Positions 8,266-16,483 of a DNA stretch of 64,000 bases are shown here, one piece after another. The stretch is from assembly GCF_902706095.1 (NCBI RefSeq), contig NZ_CACSJP010000011.1, positions 1-64,000 on the forward strand, written 5' to 3'. Origin of the DNA: Rhizobium sp. 18065 (GTDB lineage: Bacteria > Pseudomonadota > Alphaproteobacteria > Rhizobiales > Rhizobiaceae). The notes beneath the pieces were generated by a model, which saw only the letters and a program-made list of their open reading frames with translations, had not been told where the DNA came from and made no database searches. How positions within the stretch are numbered: the stretch's first letter is position 1; every line of letters starts with the position of its first letter. The translations under genes and the position numbers were made by a program.

Positions 8266-9285
8266 TTACGCTTCAAGCTCCTTGTTTGCTTCTAGAAATT
8301 CGTCATAAAGCCGGTCCAGCCGCGTTTCCACGAAGGCTCCAAAGCCTGGCACAGCAATCTTGTTGAAATTCAAATTCAGACGAGCGTCGGTTTCGGTGAT
8401 TTTCACCGCCTTCGCATCCCCTGCCTTCCATTGTTGTGTTCGCGTTTTCGATTTTGTCGCACGCACGCCTTCCAGCACACGTTCGAAGCGTTCGTCCGAC
8501 GTCTTGGCCGCGAAATCGTCTGAGCGCACCAACGCGCGGGCTTCTTGCATTTTCGCGCTTTCGGCGACCAGATCAGCCAGTTCAGCCCAGCGCGTGCGAC
8601 CGTAAGACGGAGCGGGACCGATGGCTTCAATCAACTCGTCAGAAAGGCCCGCAGCCAATGCAATCATCCGTGATAACGCGGCTTTATCGACGCCGAGAGA
8701 CGCCATGATAATATCTCGCGAAAATCCCTTTCTCTCTAAACGCAGAGCGAAAAACGTTTTTTCGATGTAAGAAAGATCGGTACGTTCGTTATTTTCCTGG
8801 CCCTGGCTTACGACAAGTTGCTCGTCGGTAAGCTGACGAATCACCGCTTTGATCGTTCCGCCGATTTGCTTGACTGCGGCCAAGCGACGGTGACCATAGG
8901 CGGCTTGGTACCGTCCATCTGTTTGCGGATGAGGGCGCACCAGGATCGGGACCTGCTGCCCATGTTCCCTGATCTGCGCGATGAGGCTGCTCAATCCGCC
9001 AAGATCGACTGTCAGCCTGTCGGGCACAAAGGAGCTGTCGATTAGAAGCGGATCCAACTCCACGATGGTTTGGCCGTGTGCGAGTTGTTTTTCAAGTTCG
9101 GCGGCACGCTGTGCTTTCTCGGAAATCCCTCCAAGTGATTGGGAAAACGCTCCAACTGCCCCTGATCGGCGTAGCGGCCTTTCCAAATTCGCCAGCGGGC
9201 GAATGTCATCTGACGGCCCACCATCAGAGGGAGCGCCAGATGGCGTCTCTGTTTCGGCATCGCCAAAGAGGTTCTTCCTGGCCAT
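8266..9285 (-). CDS. repB: Plasmid partition protein RepB (ParB family)
   Basis: The centromere-binding member of the repABC partition system, 339 residues. The N-terminal ParB nuclease-like fold includes LIAQIREHGQQVPILVRPH and GRYQAAYGHRRLAAVKQIG (roughly residues 95-140). A helix-turn-helix follows in GFSRDIIMASLGVDKAALSRM, and the C-terminal half should dimerise. It starts three bases after repA ends, as normal in this operon. Its binding sites are probably the GTTGTACATGTACAAC palindromes upstream of repA. Confidence 0.95.
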   Translation of the reverse strand: MARKNLFGDAETETPSGAPSDGGPSDDIRPLANLERPLRRSGAVGAFSQSLGGISEKAQRAAELEKQLAHGQTIVELDPLLIDSSFVPDRLTVDLGGLSSLIAQIREHGQQVPILVRPHPQTDGRYQAAYGHRRLAAVKQIGGTIKAVIRQLTDEQLVVSQGQENNERTDLSYIEKTFFALRLERKGFSRDIIMASLGVDKAALSRMIALAAGLSDELIEAIGPAPSYGRTRWAELADLVAESAKMQEARALVRSDDFAAKTSDERFERVLEGVRATKSKTRTQQWKAGDAKAVKITETDARLNLNFNKIAVPGFGAFVETRLDRLYDEFLEANKELEA

Positions 9286-9288
9286 CGC

Positions 9289-10488
9289 TTACTTGCGCCC
9301 CCAGGTTTGCTTGACGAGATCCTCGATTTCCGTGTTGACAGCAGTCAGGGATTCAAGAGCTCGGTCATAGGTACCGCGCGTGAATTGGCTCCGATCGACT
9401 TCGTAAATGGTTTGCTTGGTTAGGCCAGCATCGGAAATAGCGGTCGACTTCAACATCGCGTTGGTCAGAACACGATTCCCAAATATTGATCGCATGAACC
9501 CGGACATCTGGGCCTGCGGTCCATCGTTTGGCTCAAACCGGGTAATGAGATATCTCATCCAGTCATAGTTCATTGAACCCCCGGCATCTTCAACGATTTG
9601 AAGCAGATCCCCGGTCATCTGCAGGAACTGGCTCATCGACATGACATCGAGCATTTGCGGGTGGACTGTGATCAACACCGCCGTCGCAGCACAGAGCGCC
9701 GATAAGGTGAGGAAGCCGAGTTGCGGCGGGCAGTCGATGACCACGATGTCGTAAGCGCTCTCGATCTCGGCAAGGCATTCACCGATGCGAGCGAAAAACA
9801 TTGAGTTCATATCCTTACGTGCCATGAGCGCCTTTGGCGTTTCATGCTCAAACTCCATGAGTTCGAGATTGCCCGGAATGATATGGAGATTGGGGGTGTA
9901 GGTGGCACGCACGATGTCAGCAACATCACGACGAGCGTCGTCGTAACGGATAGCGCCGTAAAGCGTCTCATTCTCCCCGACGTCAAGTTCCGGCTGGTGT
10001 CCGAACAACGCAGACAACGAGGCCTGCGGGTCAAGGTCGATGGCAAGCGTCCTGTATCCCCGAAGGGCTAGGTATTGCGCGAGATGGGCGGAGGTCGTTG
10101 TCTTGCCGCTCCCCCCCTTGAAGTTCATGACAGAGATGACCTGAAGCTTTTCGCCGTCACGGCGGTGGCGAACGTATTTCCCTGGTCCCTTCCCCCCTTC
10201 ATCGAGAAGTTTACGCAGCGCCTCGATATCATCGACCGAATAGGTACGACGGCCGGTGGGGCTTGGCTCAGGACCGTGCCCTTCGGCCACGATTTGACGA
10301 AGATAACCTTGATGGATGCCGATGAAATCGGCGGCCTCAGCGGAGGTGAACTGTCGGATGCTTTTGCGTGACGTTGGTGGAAAGGTGCGCTGCTGGTGCG
10401 CTTGAAGTTGGCGCATCAACTCGTCCGCGTCGGAGGAGATCAAGGAACGCAAGTTTGCGCTGTGAGCGGGCGCGGCTGGTTTCAACAT
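9289..10488 (-). CDS. repA: Plasmid partition ATPase RepA (ParA family)
   Basis: Partition ATPase and autorepressor of the repABC operon, 399 residues. An N-terminal MerR-like helix-turn-helix (FTSAEAADFIGIHQGYLRQIVAEG, about residues 48-71) precedes the ATPase domain, whose deviant Walker A is NFKGGSGKTTTSAHLA near residue 122; LAIDLDPQASLS and IVVIDCPPQLGFL follow. It is the first gene of repA-repB-repC on the minus strand. Its promoter lies in the AT-rich stretch 10489-10615, next to two parS-like palindromes. Confidence 0.95.
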   Translation of the reverse strand: MLKPAAPAHSANLRSLISSDADELMRQLQAHQQRTFPPTSRKSIRQFTSAEAADFIGIHQGYLRQIVAEGHGPEPSPTGRRTYSVDDIEALRKLLDEGGKGPGKYVRHRRDGEKLQVISVMNFKGGSGKTTTSAHLAQYLALRGYRTLAIDLDPQASLSALFGHQPELDVGENETLYGAIRYDDARRDVADIVRATYTPNLHIIPGNLELMEFEHETPKALMARKDMNSMFFARIGECLAEIESAYDIVVIDCPPQLGFLTLSALCAATAVLITVHPQMLDVMSMSQFLQMTGDLLQIVEDAGGSMNYDWMRYLITRFEPNDGPQAQMSGFMRSIFGNRVLTNAMLKSTAISDAGLTKQTIYEVDRSQFTRGTYDRALESLTAVNTEIEDLVKQTWGRK

Positions 10489-10615
10489 CGTGGCCTCAGG
10501 TTTCGTTTCTGCGCTTTTTCAACGAATTCTTACTAATATGCGCTGATGAAGCTAATCCGATTCCGCGAGTCGGGCAAACCATTTTTAGTTAATGGAAAGT
10601 TAACACAAGTTTTTC

Positions 10616-10631
10616 GTTGTACATGTACAAC
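10616..10631. promoter_or_regulatory. parS-like partition site 1
   Basis: Perfect 16-bp palindrome GTTGTACATGTACAAC, 128 bases upstream of repA. It fits the GTT...AAC frame of repABC partition sites, but its centre is AT rather than the usual GC. Confidence 0.7.
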
Positions 10632-10717
10632 TGGATTTCAATCTCGGGCGAGCCACAGCAAAGTCGACAGGCATCGGCTCCGCGAGCCAGCGTTTCGACA
10701 ATCACACAGGTGATCCC

Positions 10718-10735
10718 AGTTGTACATGTACAACT
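10718..10735. promoter_or_regulatory. parS-like partition site 2
   Basis: The same 16-bp palindrome, here extended to 18 bp (A and T added outside), about 87 bases beyond site 1. Two identical copies near repA fit RepB binding. Confidence 0.7.
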
Positions 10736-11927
10736 AGGAAGCCCTCCCTAGCTCGCCGCCCCGGATCGGCGACGTCATCGATGCTTTGCGAGGGGATCGA
10801 TGCGAGGATAGACGAGGCATTCAATTTCGCAACCGCGTTCGACCCGATCTAATCGACCAACTCGCGGCCAATCCCCGGGGTCATCGATTTCGACCCAGGC
10901 CAGATGGAGTGTGACAACGCACTGTTCTGGACCAGCGGATCGAGATCTAGCCGTCCTGGAGCGGCTAACGAAGCCCGGCGCCATCATCCGACCCCTGTCC
11001 GATCGCTCCGACACGATTGCGCGGGGCCGCGCAATACCGGCCATATCCCAGTAGATCGTTGAGTGCCGTTGTGGTCGCGCCACAACGCAACACGAAGCAG
11101 GAGAAGGACGACATCAAAGCCCGCCGCAAATCGAAAACATGGAAGCCAGGCCAGCTGAAGTCCGGCATCTGAATCGCGGCCCCCGCTGGACGGTGATGCT
11201 TTCCAAGGCAGAGACCCGGGCGAGCGGCACTCCCCGCCGCTCGCCATCGCCATCCCGGCGTTCAGTTGCCAGAACCACGTCTCGATCGAATGCAAGCGTG
11301 TGCGGATCCCAAAAAGGCTGGCGACGATGCCGCCGCCTATGAAAGAGCCCCTGTTAGGGGCTTCTCGACCAGCCCAATACGGCAGGCGCCGTGTGGGCGA
11401 ACACCCGGCCCGGGCTTATGTCGGACGTGACATGTCATGCCCATAATCGGAAGTCGCAGGTCAACTCGCATGTCAATCACGTCTTTGCCGAGGAGTGGGC
11501 GGGATTGACAAGTTCATCAGGACCGTCAGTAAGAAGAGCGGGCGCCCTAGCAATCACTTCAGCATGAAGCGGGCGACGCTCCAGAAACGCCGACCGCTGG
11601 CGACAGAGATCGTCTGCCGGGGCCGAAAATAGAGCCAAGGTGAAATCATCGCACTGGCTTGAAATCCCCCTCTAACCGGCACACAACAAGCCCGCCAATC
11701 GAATTTGGTCGACAGAACCGTCCAAGGGCGTCGTCGTGCTCAGTGCGCTGACGACATTGTTCACGCCATCTCTATTGAGTTACCTCTTGCCATGTCTTCA
11801 GCTACGTCTCTCGGTTCGAATAATAGAAGGTGATTGTTGATCAACCGCGGCGGAAAGCGGCGCTGGGTTCAGTTGGATAACCGGATGTCGAACCGCCGTG
11901 ATGCGGGTAGTCGATGCCGAGAGAGCA
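10736..11927. other. 1.2-kb stretch without a recognisable gene
   Basis: No frame has a plausible start with a ribosome binding site or a known motif. Short stretches read as coding-like peptides ending in stops (for example on the plus strand around 11530-11630), which suggests decayed genes. The region lies between two parS-like sites and the third copy. Confidence 0.45.
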
Positions 11928-11943
11928 GTTGTACACGTACAAC
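11928..11943. promoter_or_regulatory. parS-like partition site 3 (one mismatch)
   Basis: GTTGTACACGTACAAC differs from the two upstream copies at one central base and lies 1.2 kb from site 2. A distant extra parS is compatible with RepB spreading but is unproven. Confidence 0.5.
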
Positions 11944-12198
11944 AGACCCCATTCATTCTTTCAAACAGAACCAAGAGGATGGAAAGTTGACGGCGGAACC
12001 CGTCCGATTTTCAGAAATCCCGTCGGCTTGTACTCGTCCTCGTCTGAACTATGTCATCCTGCCAATGGCCGATCCAAACTTGTCGTTTGTTGAAGAAGGC
12101 GCACAACCATTGACACGGCAAGATCGCCATATCGCATTAGGTTGTCATCCGACATCAGCGCATGAACTTGAGCGCCCAATGCGTGCCTGGACCGAGCT

Positions 12199-12534
12199 TT
12201 ACGTCATCGATTGCAGGAGGAGCAGCCAATCATCGCAATCCAGCTGATTGTATTCATCGACCGCCAAGCCGCACAGATATGTGCACCGCAGCCTGACCTC
12301 TTCCATGGAGGCTGGACGCTTTGTCATCATTTCGCGGCATGCGTTACGCTCTTCGTGTCGGGCGCGGCTCCACATGGAAACCGTCTCGTCATGCCCGGGA
12401 TCGCCAATCTCTAACGCAAGGCGACGCCTTGTAAGATAGGCGACTTCCATTTGATACTGGCGATGTCTCTCTACGGCCGTCTTCATTCCCGGGCTTTGAC
12501 GTAGGATCTTGTTACCGCCTTCTGCTTTGTTCAT
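12199..12534 (-). CDS. Hypothetical protein
   Basis: Soluble, charged protein of 111 residues that I do not recognise. The start at 12534 has GGGGAG 7 bases upstream; the longer frame to 12669 lacks such support. It has many Arg and Glu residues, three Cys near the end (RCTYLCGLA and LDCDDW), and no signal peptide or membrane segment. It is the first of several minus-strand genes between the replication and transfer regions. Function unknown. Confidence 0.55.
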   Translation of the reverse strand: MNKAEGGNKILRQSPGMKTAVERHRQYQMEVAYLTRRRLALEIGDPGHDETVSMWSRARHEERNACREMMTKRPASMEEVRLRCTYLCGLAVDEYNQLDCDDWLLLLQSMT

Positions 12535-12740
12535 ATCCGCTCCCCCTGCGTCAGTCGACCTGGTTGACCTGGTCTGGCCTCGCTCCTTTCCGGAGAAACG
12601 GAGGACTATCTGGGGAAATGAAAAGACGATCTTCGTCTTCCAAATGAGATGACAGGCGCGGAGCCGCAATCGCCTGTAGACCTAGCTCATTGACGAGGGA
12701 GAAGCGGGCTGTCCAAACCGTTTGGGTATACAGTCCATCA

Positions 12741-13271
12741 CTATTGAACGTTATTATTGGGTAGTGCGTCTTCCATGGTCCTAAGATCATTAACTCGCTT
12801 CCTCATGTAGCCGCCACTGTGTCGCAACGCGAAATGGCAAGTCGCTCGGCCTCTTGGGATCGACCGAGCGGAATACAACAGAATTGATAGGGACCTTGAT
12901 CCCGACGGAGCAAAGGTCTTGACCGAGCCTTGATCCAGCTCAACCCCCATAGCCGCGAATTTAGGCAAATACAGCCACGACGGGAACAACCTTGAGTATT
13001 GAAATTTGTTCATCTTGGGGCAAACGCCCACAATTCTTTCTTCGTCCACGCCACCTGCCAACACCTTAGAAAGGTTCAAGAGAATGCTTGGTGGCGGAAG
13101 AGGGAAGGGCAAATCTTTTGCTTCGTAGCCGGCAAAATCCGGCCATGTTTCTGTCTGATCCAGGTGCCGATGGATCCCGGGCAGTGAGACACGAACCGAA
13201 ATCGGGTGCCGCTGCCCGTTTGTGGGCTTCAACAATGACGCAATCGACAATTGCCTGGTGCTGAGGAGCAC
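12741..13271 (-). CDS. Hypothetical protein downstream of ssb
   Basis: An open frame of 176 codons with a fairly normal composition but no motif I recognise. Segments such as LPFPLPPPSILLNLSKVLAGG and SILLYSARSIPRGRATCHFAL look protein-like. The start is uncertain: a GTG at 13271 follows a purine-rich AAAGAGA. It begins 24 bases after the end of the SSB gene on the same strand, so it may share its transcript. It could be a fortuitous frame. Confidence 0.4.
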   Translation of the reverse strand: MLLSTRQLSIASLLKPTNGQRHPISVRVSLPGIHRHLDQTETWPDFAGYEAKDLPFPLPPPSILLNLSKVLAGGVDEERIVGVCPKMNKFQYSRLFPSWLYLPKFAAMGVELDQGSVKTFAPSGSRSLSILLYSARSIPRGRATCHFALRHSGGYMRKRVNDLRTMEDALPNNNVQ

Positions 13272-13295
13272 CCATCTCTTTGGAGTCCTAAATCA

Positions 13296-13616
13296 CTAAT
13301 CGCTCGACTTCTTGGAAACAAGATTAAACAACAGCGCTATCACATCCGTGCTATAAACCTGTTCGCCGTCCCGCTCGTAGCTGGTGTTGGCAACGCGCGA
13401 CTCGACGTAGACCACATCCCCGGCAACGACATTATTGGAAATCCAGTCTGCTTGCGCTTTGTCCAAGACTGTAATTTGAACCCAGTCCGTAGCGGTCTTC
13501 CGCTCGCCATCGGACAGCCAGTCCCGGTTGGCGGCAACGTTGACTTTAAGGACATTCTTCAGGGGGATAATCTGGCCCACATGACCGAGGATGGTATGGC
13601 GATTGATTGCGCGCAT
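13296..13616 (-). CDS. Single-stranded DNA-binding protein (SSB-like)
   Basis: A 106-residue OB-fold protein. Its sequence follows the SSB N-terminal pattern: HTILGHVGQIIPLKNVLKVN, TDWVQITVLDKAQADW, GDVVYVESRVANTSYERDG. It lacks the long disordered tail and acidic tip of chromosomal SSB, as many plasmid copies do. Plasmid SSBs coat the transferred single strand in the recipient. AAGGTG lies upstream of the ATG at 13616. Confidence 0.75.
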   Translation of the reverse strand: MRAINRHTILGHVGQIIPLKNVLKVNVAANRDWLSDGERKTATDWVQITVLDKAQADWISNNVVAGDVVYVESRVANTSYERDGEQVYSTDVIALLFNLVSKKSSD

Positions 13617-13649
13617 GGATATGCACCTTTCTTTTCGTTAAAAAGCCAG

Positions 13650-14159
13650 CTATCTGTTCAACTCGAACCAGTGGCGTTCGCTCTGGCCGGATGTGTCATT
13701 CTTAATGTCGAAAAAGTAGGGTTCCTGGCGATGCGGTCGAGGGAGAGTGATGGTCTGTATGCATTGTCGATCGCTCTCACGGCCGAAGTGATTGAACCCG
13801 TCATTGCAAGTGTCGATTGTCTTGACGCAGAGATCCGGGTCGCGGTTGATACCGCTGTCGCCGCGATTACTGTAACCGACGCGAAAATCAGCCGGGCACT
13901 CCCCGTATTGCTCATAACCGGGAACATCCGTGCCCCCCTCCGGGCAGGTGGGCCAGGAAAATCCCGGTCGGCGCATTGCGGCTATAAGCTTTGTCATCGG
14001 TGGGTGGCAGGCAGGCACACCTCTCCAGGAGGGATTGGATGAAGCCGCGCATAGCAGGACCTCGCAGCCCCATTCGCTTGCCATTCCGTGGTGAGCGTGC
14101 ATGATCAATGATATGGAGGAAACGAAGATGAACATTGGAAATCGTGGGATCTGTCGCAT
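13650..14159 (-). CDS. Secreted cysteine-rich transfer-associated protein
   Basis: A 169-residue protein with a probable signal peptide (FPMFIFVSSISLIMHAHHGMA) and a mature part rich in Cys (CEVLLCAAS, VPACHPP, FSWPTC, GECPADF, DLCVKTIDTC), suggesting a disulfide-bonded envelope protein. The stretch from CEVLLC to PPMTKLIAAMRRPGFSWPTC resembles uncharacterised proteins I recall beside rhizobial type IV secretion genes. I chose the ATG at 14159 because GGAG is 6 bases upstream. It diverges from the HTH gene at 14207 across operator copy 3, so it is probably in the transfer regulon. Confidence 0.6.
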   Translation of the reverse strand: MRQIPRFPMFIFVSSISLIMHAHHGMASEWGCEVLLCAASSNPSWRGVPACHPPMTKLIAAMRRPGFSWPTCPEGGTDVPGYEQYGECPADFRVGYSNRGDSGINRDPDLCVKTIDTCNDGFNHFGRESDRQCIQTITLPRPHRQEPYFFDIKNDTSGQSERHWFELNR

Positions 14160-14186
14160 TGGCAACTCCGATATGAAATGCTCTGC

Positions 14187-14204
14187 CGTTAGTTATAAAT
14201 AATT
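14187..14204. promoter_or_regulatory. Transfer-regulon operator, copy 3
   Basis: CGTTAGTTATAAATAATT matches the consensus at 15 of 18 positions. It lies between the divergent secreted-protein gene (start 14159) and the first HTH gene, ending 2 bases before the ATG at 14207. Confidence 0.65.
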
Positions 14205-14206
14205 CC

Positions 14207-14503
14207 ATGATGACAAACAAGAAGAGACGCGTCGAAACAGAGCTAGGTGTTTTGATGATCCGCAACATGGCAACCGTCATGGAGCGGCAACGCGAAGCGC
14301 GTGGCATGGGAAAGGTTGAATTCGCAAAATTTTGCGGCATTACCGCCCCCAGTTACCTGACTTTCCTCGATGGCACTGCCAATCCGACGCTCTACATGAT
14401 TACCCGCATTTCTGATGCATTGAGCGTCACTGTTCACGAGCTTCTCTTCGGCCACTCCCGTGAAGGCAGCAAGAAAACCAGGGTTGCGCCTGAATCTGAT
14501 TAG
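14207..14503 (+). CDS. XRE-family helix-turn-helix regulator 1
   Basis: A 98-residue protein that is almost entirely one XRE/Cro-type HTH: MGKVEFAKFCGITAPSYLTFLDGTANPTLYMITRISDAL. The ATG at 14207 has no ribosome binding site and abuts operator copy 3, so the true start may be the ATG at 14255, preceded by GAGCTAGGTG. It resembles the next gene in the FAKF-GI-PSY-G-ANPTL core, so the two are tandem paralogues. With operators at both genes, autoregulation and control of the transfer regulon are likely but inferred. Confidence 0.75.
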   Translation: MMTNKKRRVETELGVLMIRNMATVMERQREARGMGKVEFAKFCGITAPSYLTFLDGTANPTLYMITRISDALSVTVHELLFGHSREGSKKTRVAPESD

Positions 14504-14515
14504 TTATACCTAATT
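14498..14515. promoter_or_regulatory. Transfer-regulon operator, copy 4
   Basis: GATTAGTTATACCTAATT, 16 of 18 matches. It overlaps the stop codon of HTH regulator 1 and lies 21 bases before the start of HTH regulator 2. Confidence 0.65.
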
Positions 14516-14536
14516 CCCAATGCAAGGAGGCTGCAT

Positions 14537-14848
14537 ATGGGTAGGCGAGCCGATGATGAGCGCTCGATCAGACAGGCGCAGGCGTTGCTGAAGCAACTTG
14601 CCGAAGCTCTGGAAGAAGAGCGCATCAGAAAAGGCCTGACCAAGACAGCCTTTGCGAAATTCCTTGGGATTTCGCCACCGTCATACATGGCATGGAGAAC
14701 AGGCGCGGCAAATCCAACACTTCTTACAATCGCGCGCGTCGTCGATCGCCTTGGATCGGACGATGTTTGCCTCAAGACCCTCGTGGGCAATTATAATCAC
14801 GATGGGCAGCATGTTACCGCCTCCGCCTGCAGGGAGAGTACGCCATGA
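14537..14848 (+). CDS. XRE-family helix-turn-helix regulator 2
   Basis: A 103-residue HTH protein. A charged N-terminal helix (QAQALLKQLAEALEEERIRKG) leads into the HTH TKTAFAKFLGISPPSYMAWRTGAANPTLLTIARVVDRL. It has a strong ribosome binding site (AAGGAGG) and overlaps the next gene by ATGA. It is paralogous to regulator 1 but differs in the recognition-helix region (PSYMAWRTG against PSYLTFLDG), so the pair may read the same operators with opposite or graded effects, as Cro and CI do. That comparison is inference. Confidence 0.8.
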   Translation: MGRRADDERSIRQAQALLKQLAEALEEERIRKGLTKTAFAKFLGISPPSYMAWRTGAANPTLLTIARVVDRLGSDDVCLKTLVGNYNHDGQHVTASACRESTP

Positions 14849-15288
14849 AGCGCGCAAGCTCATCGATCGTCTGCGCGTCTCTGTTCTTGTTCCTGAACGC
14901 ACCTCAGGCACAATCTCAATCTGGCAATCCGATGTGGACATCGGGATACACATGGGAGTGCCGAGCTGTCTCGCGAATGCTTTGCGAGCGCGACGGGAAG
15001 TGTTCAGCCGCTGCCATCGAAACCGCATCCGTTCTATTGGACTACCAGAAGAGTGTCGTCTCAATAGCTGGGAAAACGATCAAGATCCGCAGACATTTCG
15101 CTCAAACCATTGCAGGCAGTCCGCTACAGGCCGAGGTCAAAATCGAACTGGAAGATAACACCGTTATCTGGCTGACTGCGGTAGATGCCAGCAGGGTGTA
15201 TTCCATGGCGTGGATCGGCGCACTGATTGAACAGAAGTCGGGGGTAGTCCTGACGGAAACAGAGAGTCTTGCCTGCCTTCCGTCATGA
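14845..15288 (+). CDS. Hypothetical secreted protein
   Basis: A 147-residue protein with a signal peptide (KRASSSIVCASLFLFLNAPQAQSQ) and a small mature domain containing Cys in CRAVSRMLCERDGKC and near the end (SLACLPS). I do not recognise the fold. It is translationally coupled to HTH regulator 2 (ATGA overlap), so it is coexpressed with a regulator and is presumably an envelope factor linked to transfer. Confidence 0.6.
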   Translation: MKRASSSIVCASLFLFLNAPQAQSQSGNPMWTSGYTWECRAVSRMLCERDGKCSAAAIETASVLLDYQKSVVSIAGKTIKIRRHFAQTIAGSPLQAEVKIELEDNTVIWLTAVDASRVYSMAWIGALIEQKSGVVLTETESLACLPS

Positions 15289-15397
15289 AATGAGTGTTAC
15301 GCACGGTGGCTTCCCCCAGACGTGACAGATCATCCCAAGGAACGCGGACCCGATCAGCACCCCGGAATTCTGGCTTTGGCGTTACGCCGAGGAGGCC

Positions 15398-16201
15398 TTA
15401 GGTCGCGATGATTCGTCGAAACGCTTCTTTCTCAGGATAATCCTTGATCATTGGCCGCGGTCGTTCATCAAGAACGCCGCTTCTCGAAGCGGAGGCTGTG
15501 ACTATTGTATATGTATCATTCGTGGGGCGCAGATTTTTGAGGGGGTCCGCCGGGGGAGGGGAAGAGATCGCCTCACCTCGTTGCGACCTGGTTTTTTTAA
15601 AGACTGCCAGCCATTTGCACCAGGCGCTGGAGATGATGCGGATCGTATTCGGCAAATTTCGTTGGCCGCGCCGCCGATTTTCGACGACGGTGATCAGTCC
15701 CAACTCAGCGGCTTCCCGCAATGCATATCTGGCAATCGTGCAGCCCACGCCCGCACGCCCAGCGAGTTCCGCAAGTGACAGGTTGGATCTGCCAAACCTC
15801 AAAACAGTCTCAGCGACAATCGCCAACACCGCCAATTTGCTGACCGTAAAATCTCGGGCGATGCAAGACGGGATCGGGCATGATTTCGCAAGCATTCGCC
15901 GACGCGCCCAGCTCGCCGCCCGGCATCGGTCGGGGATGACGGGCCGTTGGCGCGGCGCAAAGCGCGTTGTCTGACGCGCAGACTGCAACGCCGCGATGTA
16001 TTTGCAGGCGTTGGATGCGAGGCTACGCCTGCAATTTTCAATTACCGGCGCAAGATAGGCCATCTCCTGATCAAGAAGCAAGCCTTCACCGTGAAGCACC
16101 CAGGCGGACTTGGCGTATTCGTCTATTTGTCCCTGACTGCTGGCGTTGAGAAGGCGCGCCAATAGGTTCGGCCCCAGCGCCGCAATTTCGCTTGTAAGCA
16201 T
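15398..16201 (-). CDS. Winged-helix regulator, possibly RctA-like
   Basis: About 267 residues with a C-terminal winged-helix DNA-binding domain: FTVSKLAVLAIVAETVLRFG, SLAELAGRAGVGCTIARYALREAAELGLI and the wing TVVENRRRGQRNLPNTIRI. The ATG at 16201 has GGAGAG 6 bases upstream; a TTG at 16270 in frame lacks one. Its place beside virB and its fold recall RctA, the winged-helix repressor of virB genes on rhizobial symbiotic plasmids, but I cannot confirm orthology. A possible small RNA is encoded opposite its leader and operator copy 5 lies upstream. Confidence 0.6.
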   Translation of the reverse strand: MLTSEIAALGPNLLARLLNASSQGQIDEYAKSAWVLHGEGLLLDQEMAYLAPVIENCRRSLASNACKYIAALQSARQTTRFAPRQRPVIPDRCRAASWARRRMLAKSCPIPSCIARDFTVSKLAVLAIVAETVLRFGRSNLSLAELAGRAGVGCTIARYALREAAELGLITVVENRRRGQRNLPNTIRIISSAWCKWLAVFKKTRSQRGEAISSPPPADPLKNLRPTNDTYTIVTASASRSGVLDERPRPMIKDYPEKEAFRRIIAT

Positions 16202-16299
16202 CCAATTCTCTCCGATCAAATTGAGTGGCTGGAGAGGGGCGGGGGCAAAGACATACGTCTCCCGTGGCAAGAATTGACTTGCGACTGGATCATTTTTGT

Positions 16300-16376
16300 G
16301 CGATGAAAAACTTGCTACGGTTTTTTCATTGCATCGAACTTCGGTTCGCCACCCGCCTCTCGAGGCGGGTTTTTGG
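16300..16376 (+). ncRNA. Candidate small RNA opposite the winged-helix gene leader
   Basis: Three stacked structures occur on the plus strand: an A/T-rich hairpin (about 16302-16330), a CGAAC-UUCG-GTTCG hairpin with a stable UUCG loop (16335-16348), and a terminator (16351-16376). TTGACT at 16274-16279 could be a -35 box, but no good -10 is seen. The RNA would diverge from the winged-helix gene and may be complementary to its untranslated leader, which resembles the ctRNA-repC arrangement. Confidence 0.4.
16351..16376 (+). terminator. Rho-independent terminator
   Basis: Stem ACCCGCCT / AGGCGGGT with a 4-base loop, followed by TTTTTGGTTTT on the plus strand. No plus-strand protein gene precedes it, so it most likely ends the candidate small RNA. 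Confidence 0.7.
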
Positions 16377-16431
16377 TTTTAGGGCATATGATTCTCCTTC
16401 ACTTTGAGTTGCGGAGTAAAGACCGATCGGT

Positions 16432-16449
16432 AATTAGATACAACTAATT
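16432..16449. promoter_or_regulatory. Transfer-regulon operator, copy 5
   Basis: AATTAGATACAACTAATT, 16 of 18 matches. It lies 231 bases upstream of the winged-helix gene start and just past the end of the minus-strand nuclease-like gene, so its likeliest target is the winged-helix gene. Confidence 0.6.
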
Positions 16450-16483
16450 TCTTCGGCGCGAACTTCCCGTTGCAAACCTGCGC

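Noticed and set aside
11834..12247. Plus-strand frame of 137 codons
   Set aside because: No start context or known motif, and it crosses the third parS-like site; treated as chance.
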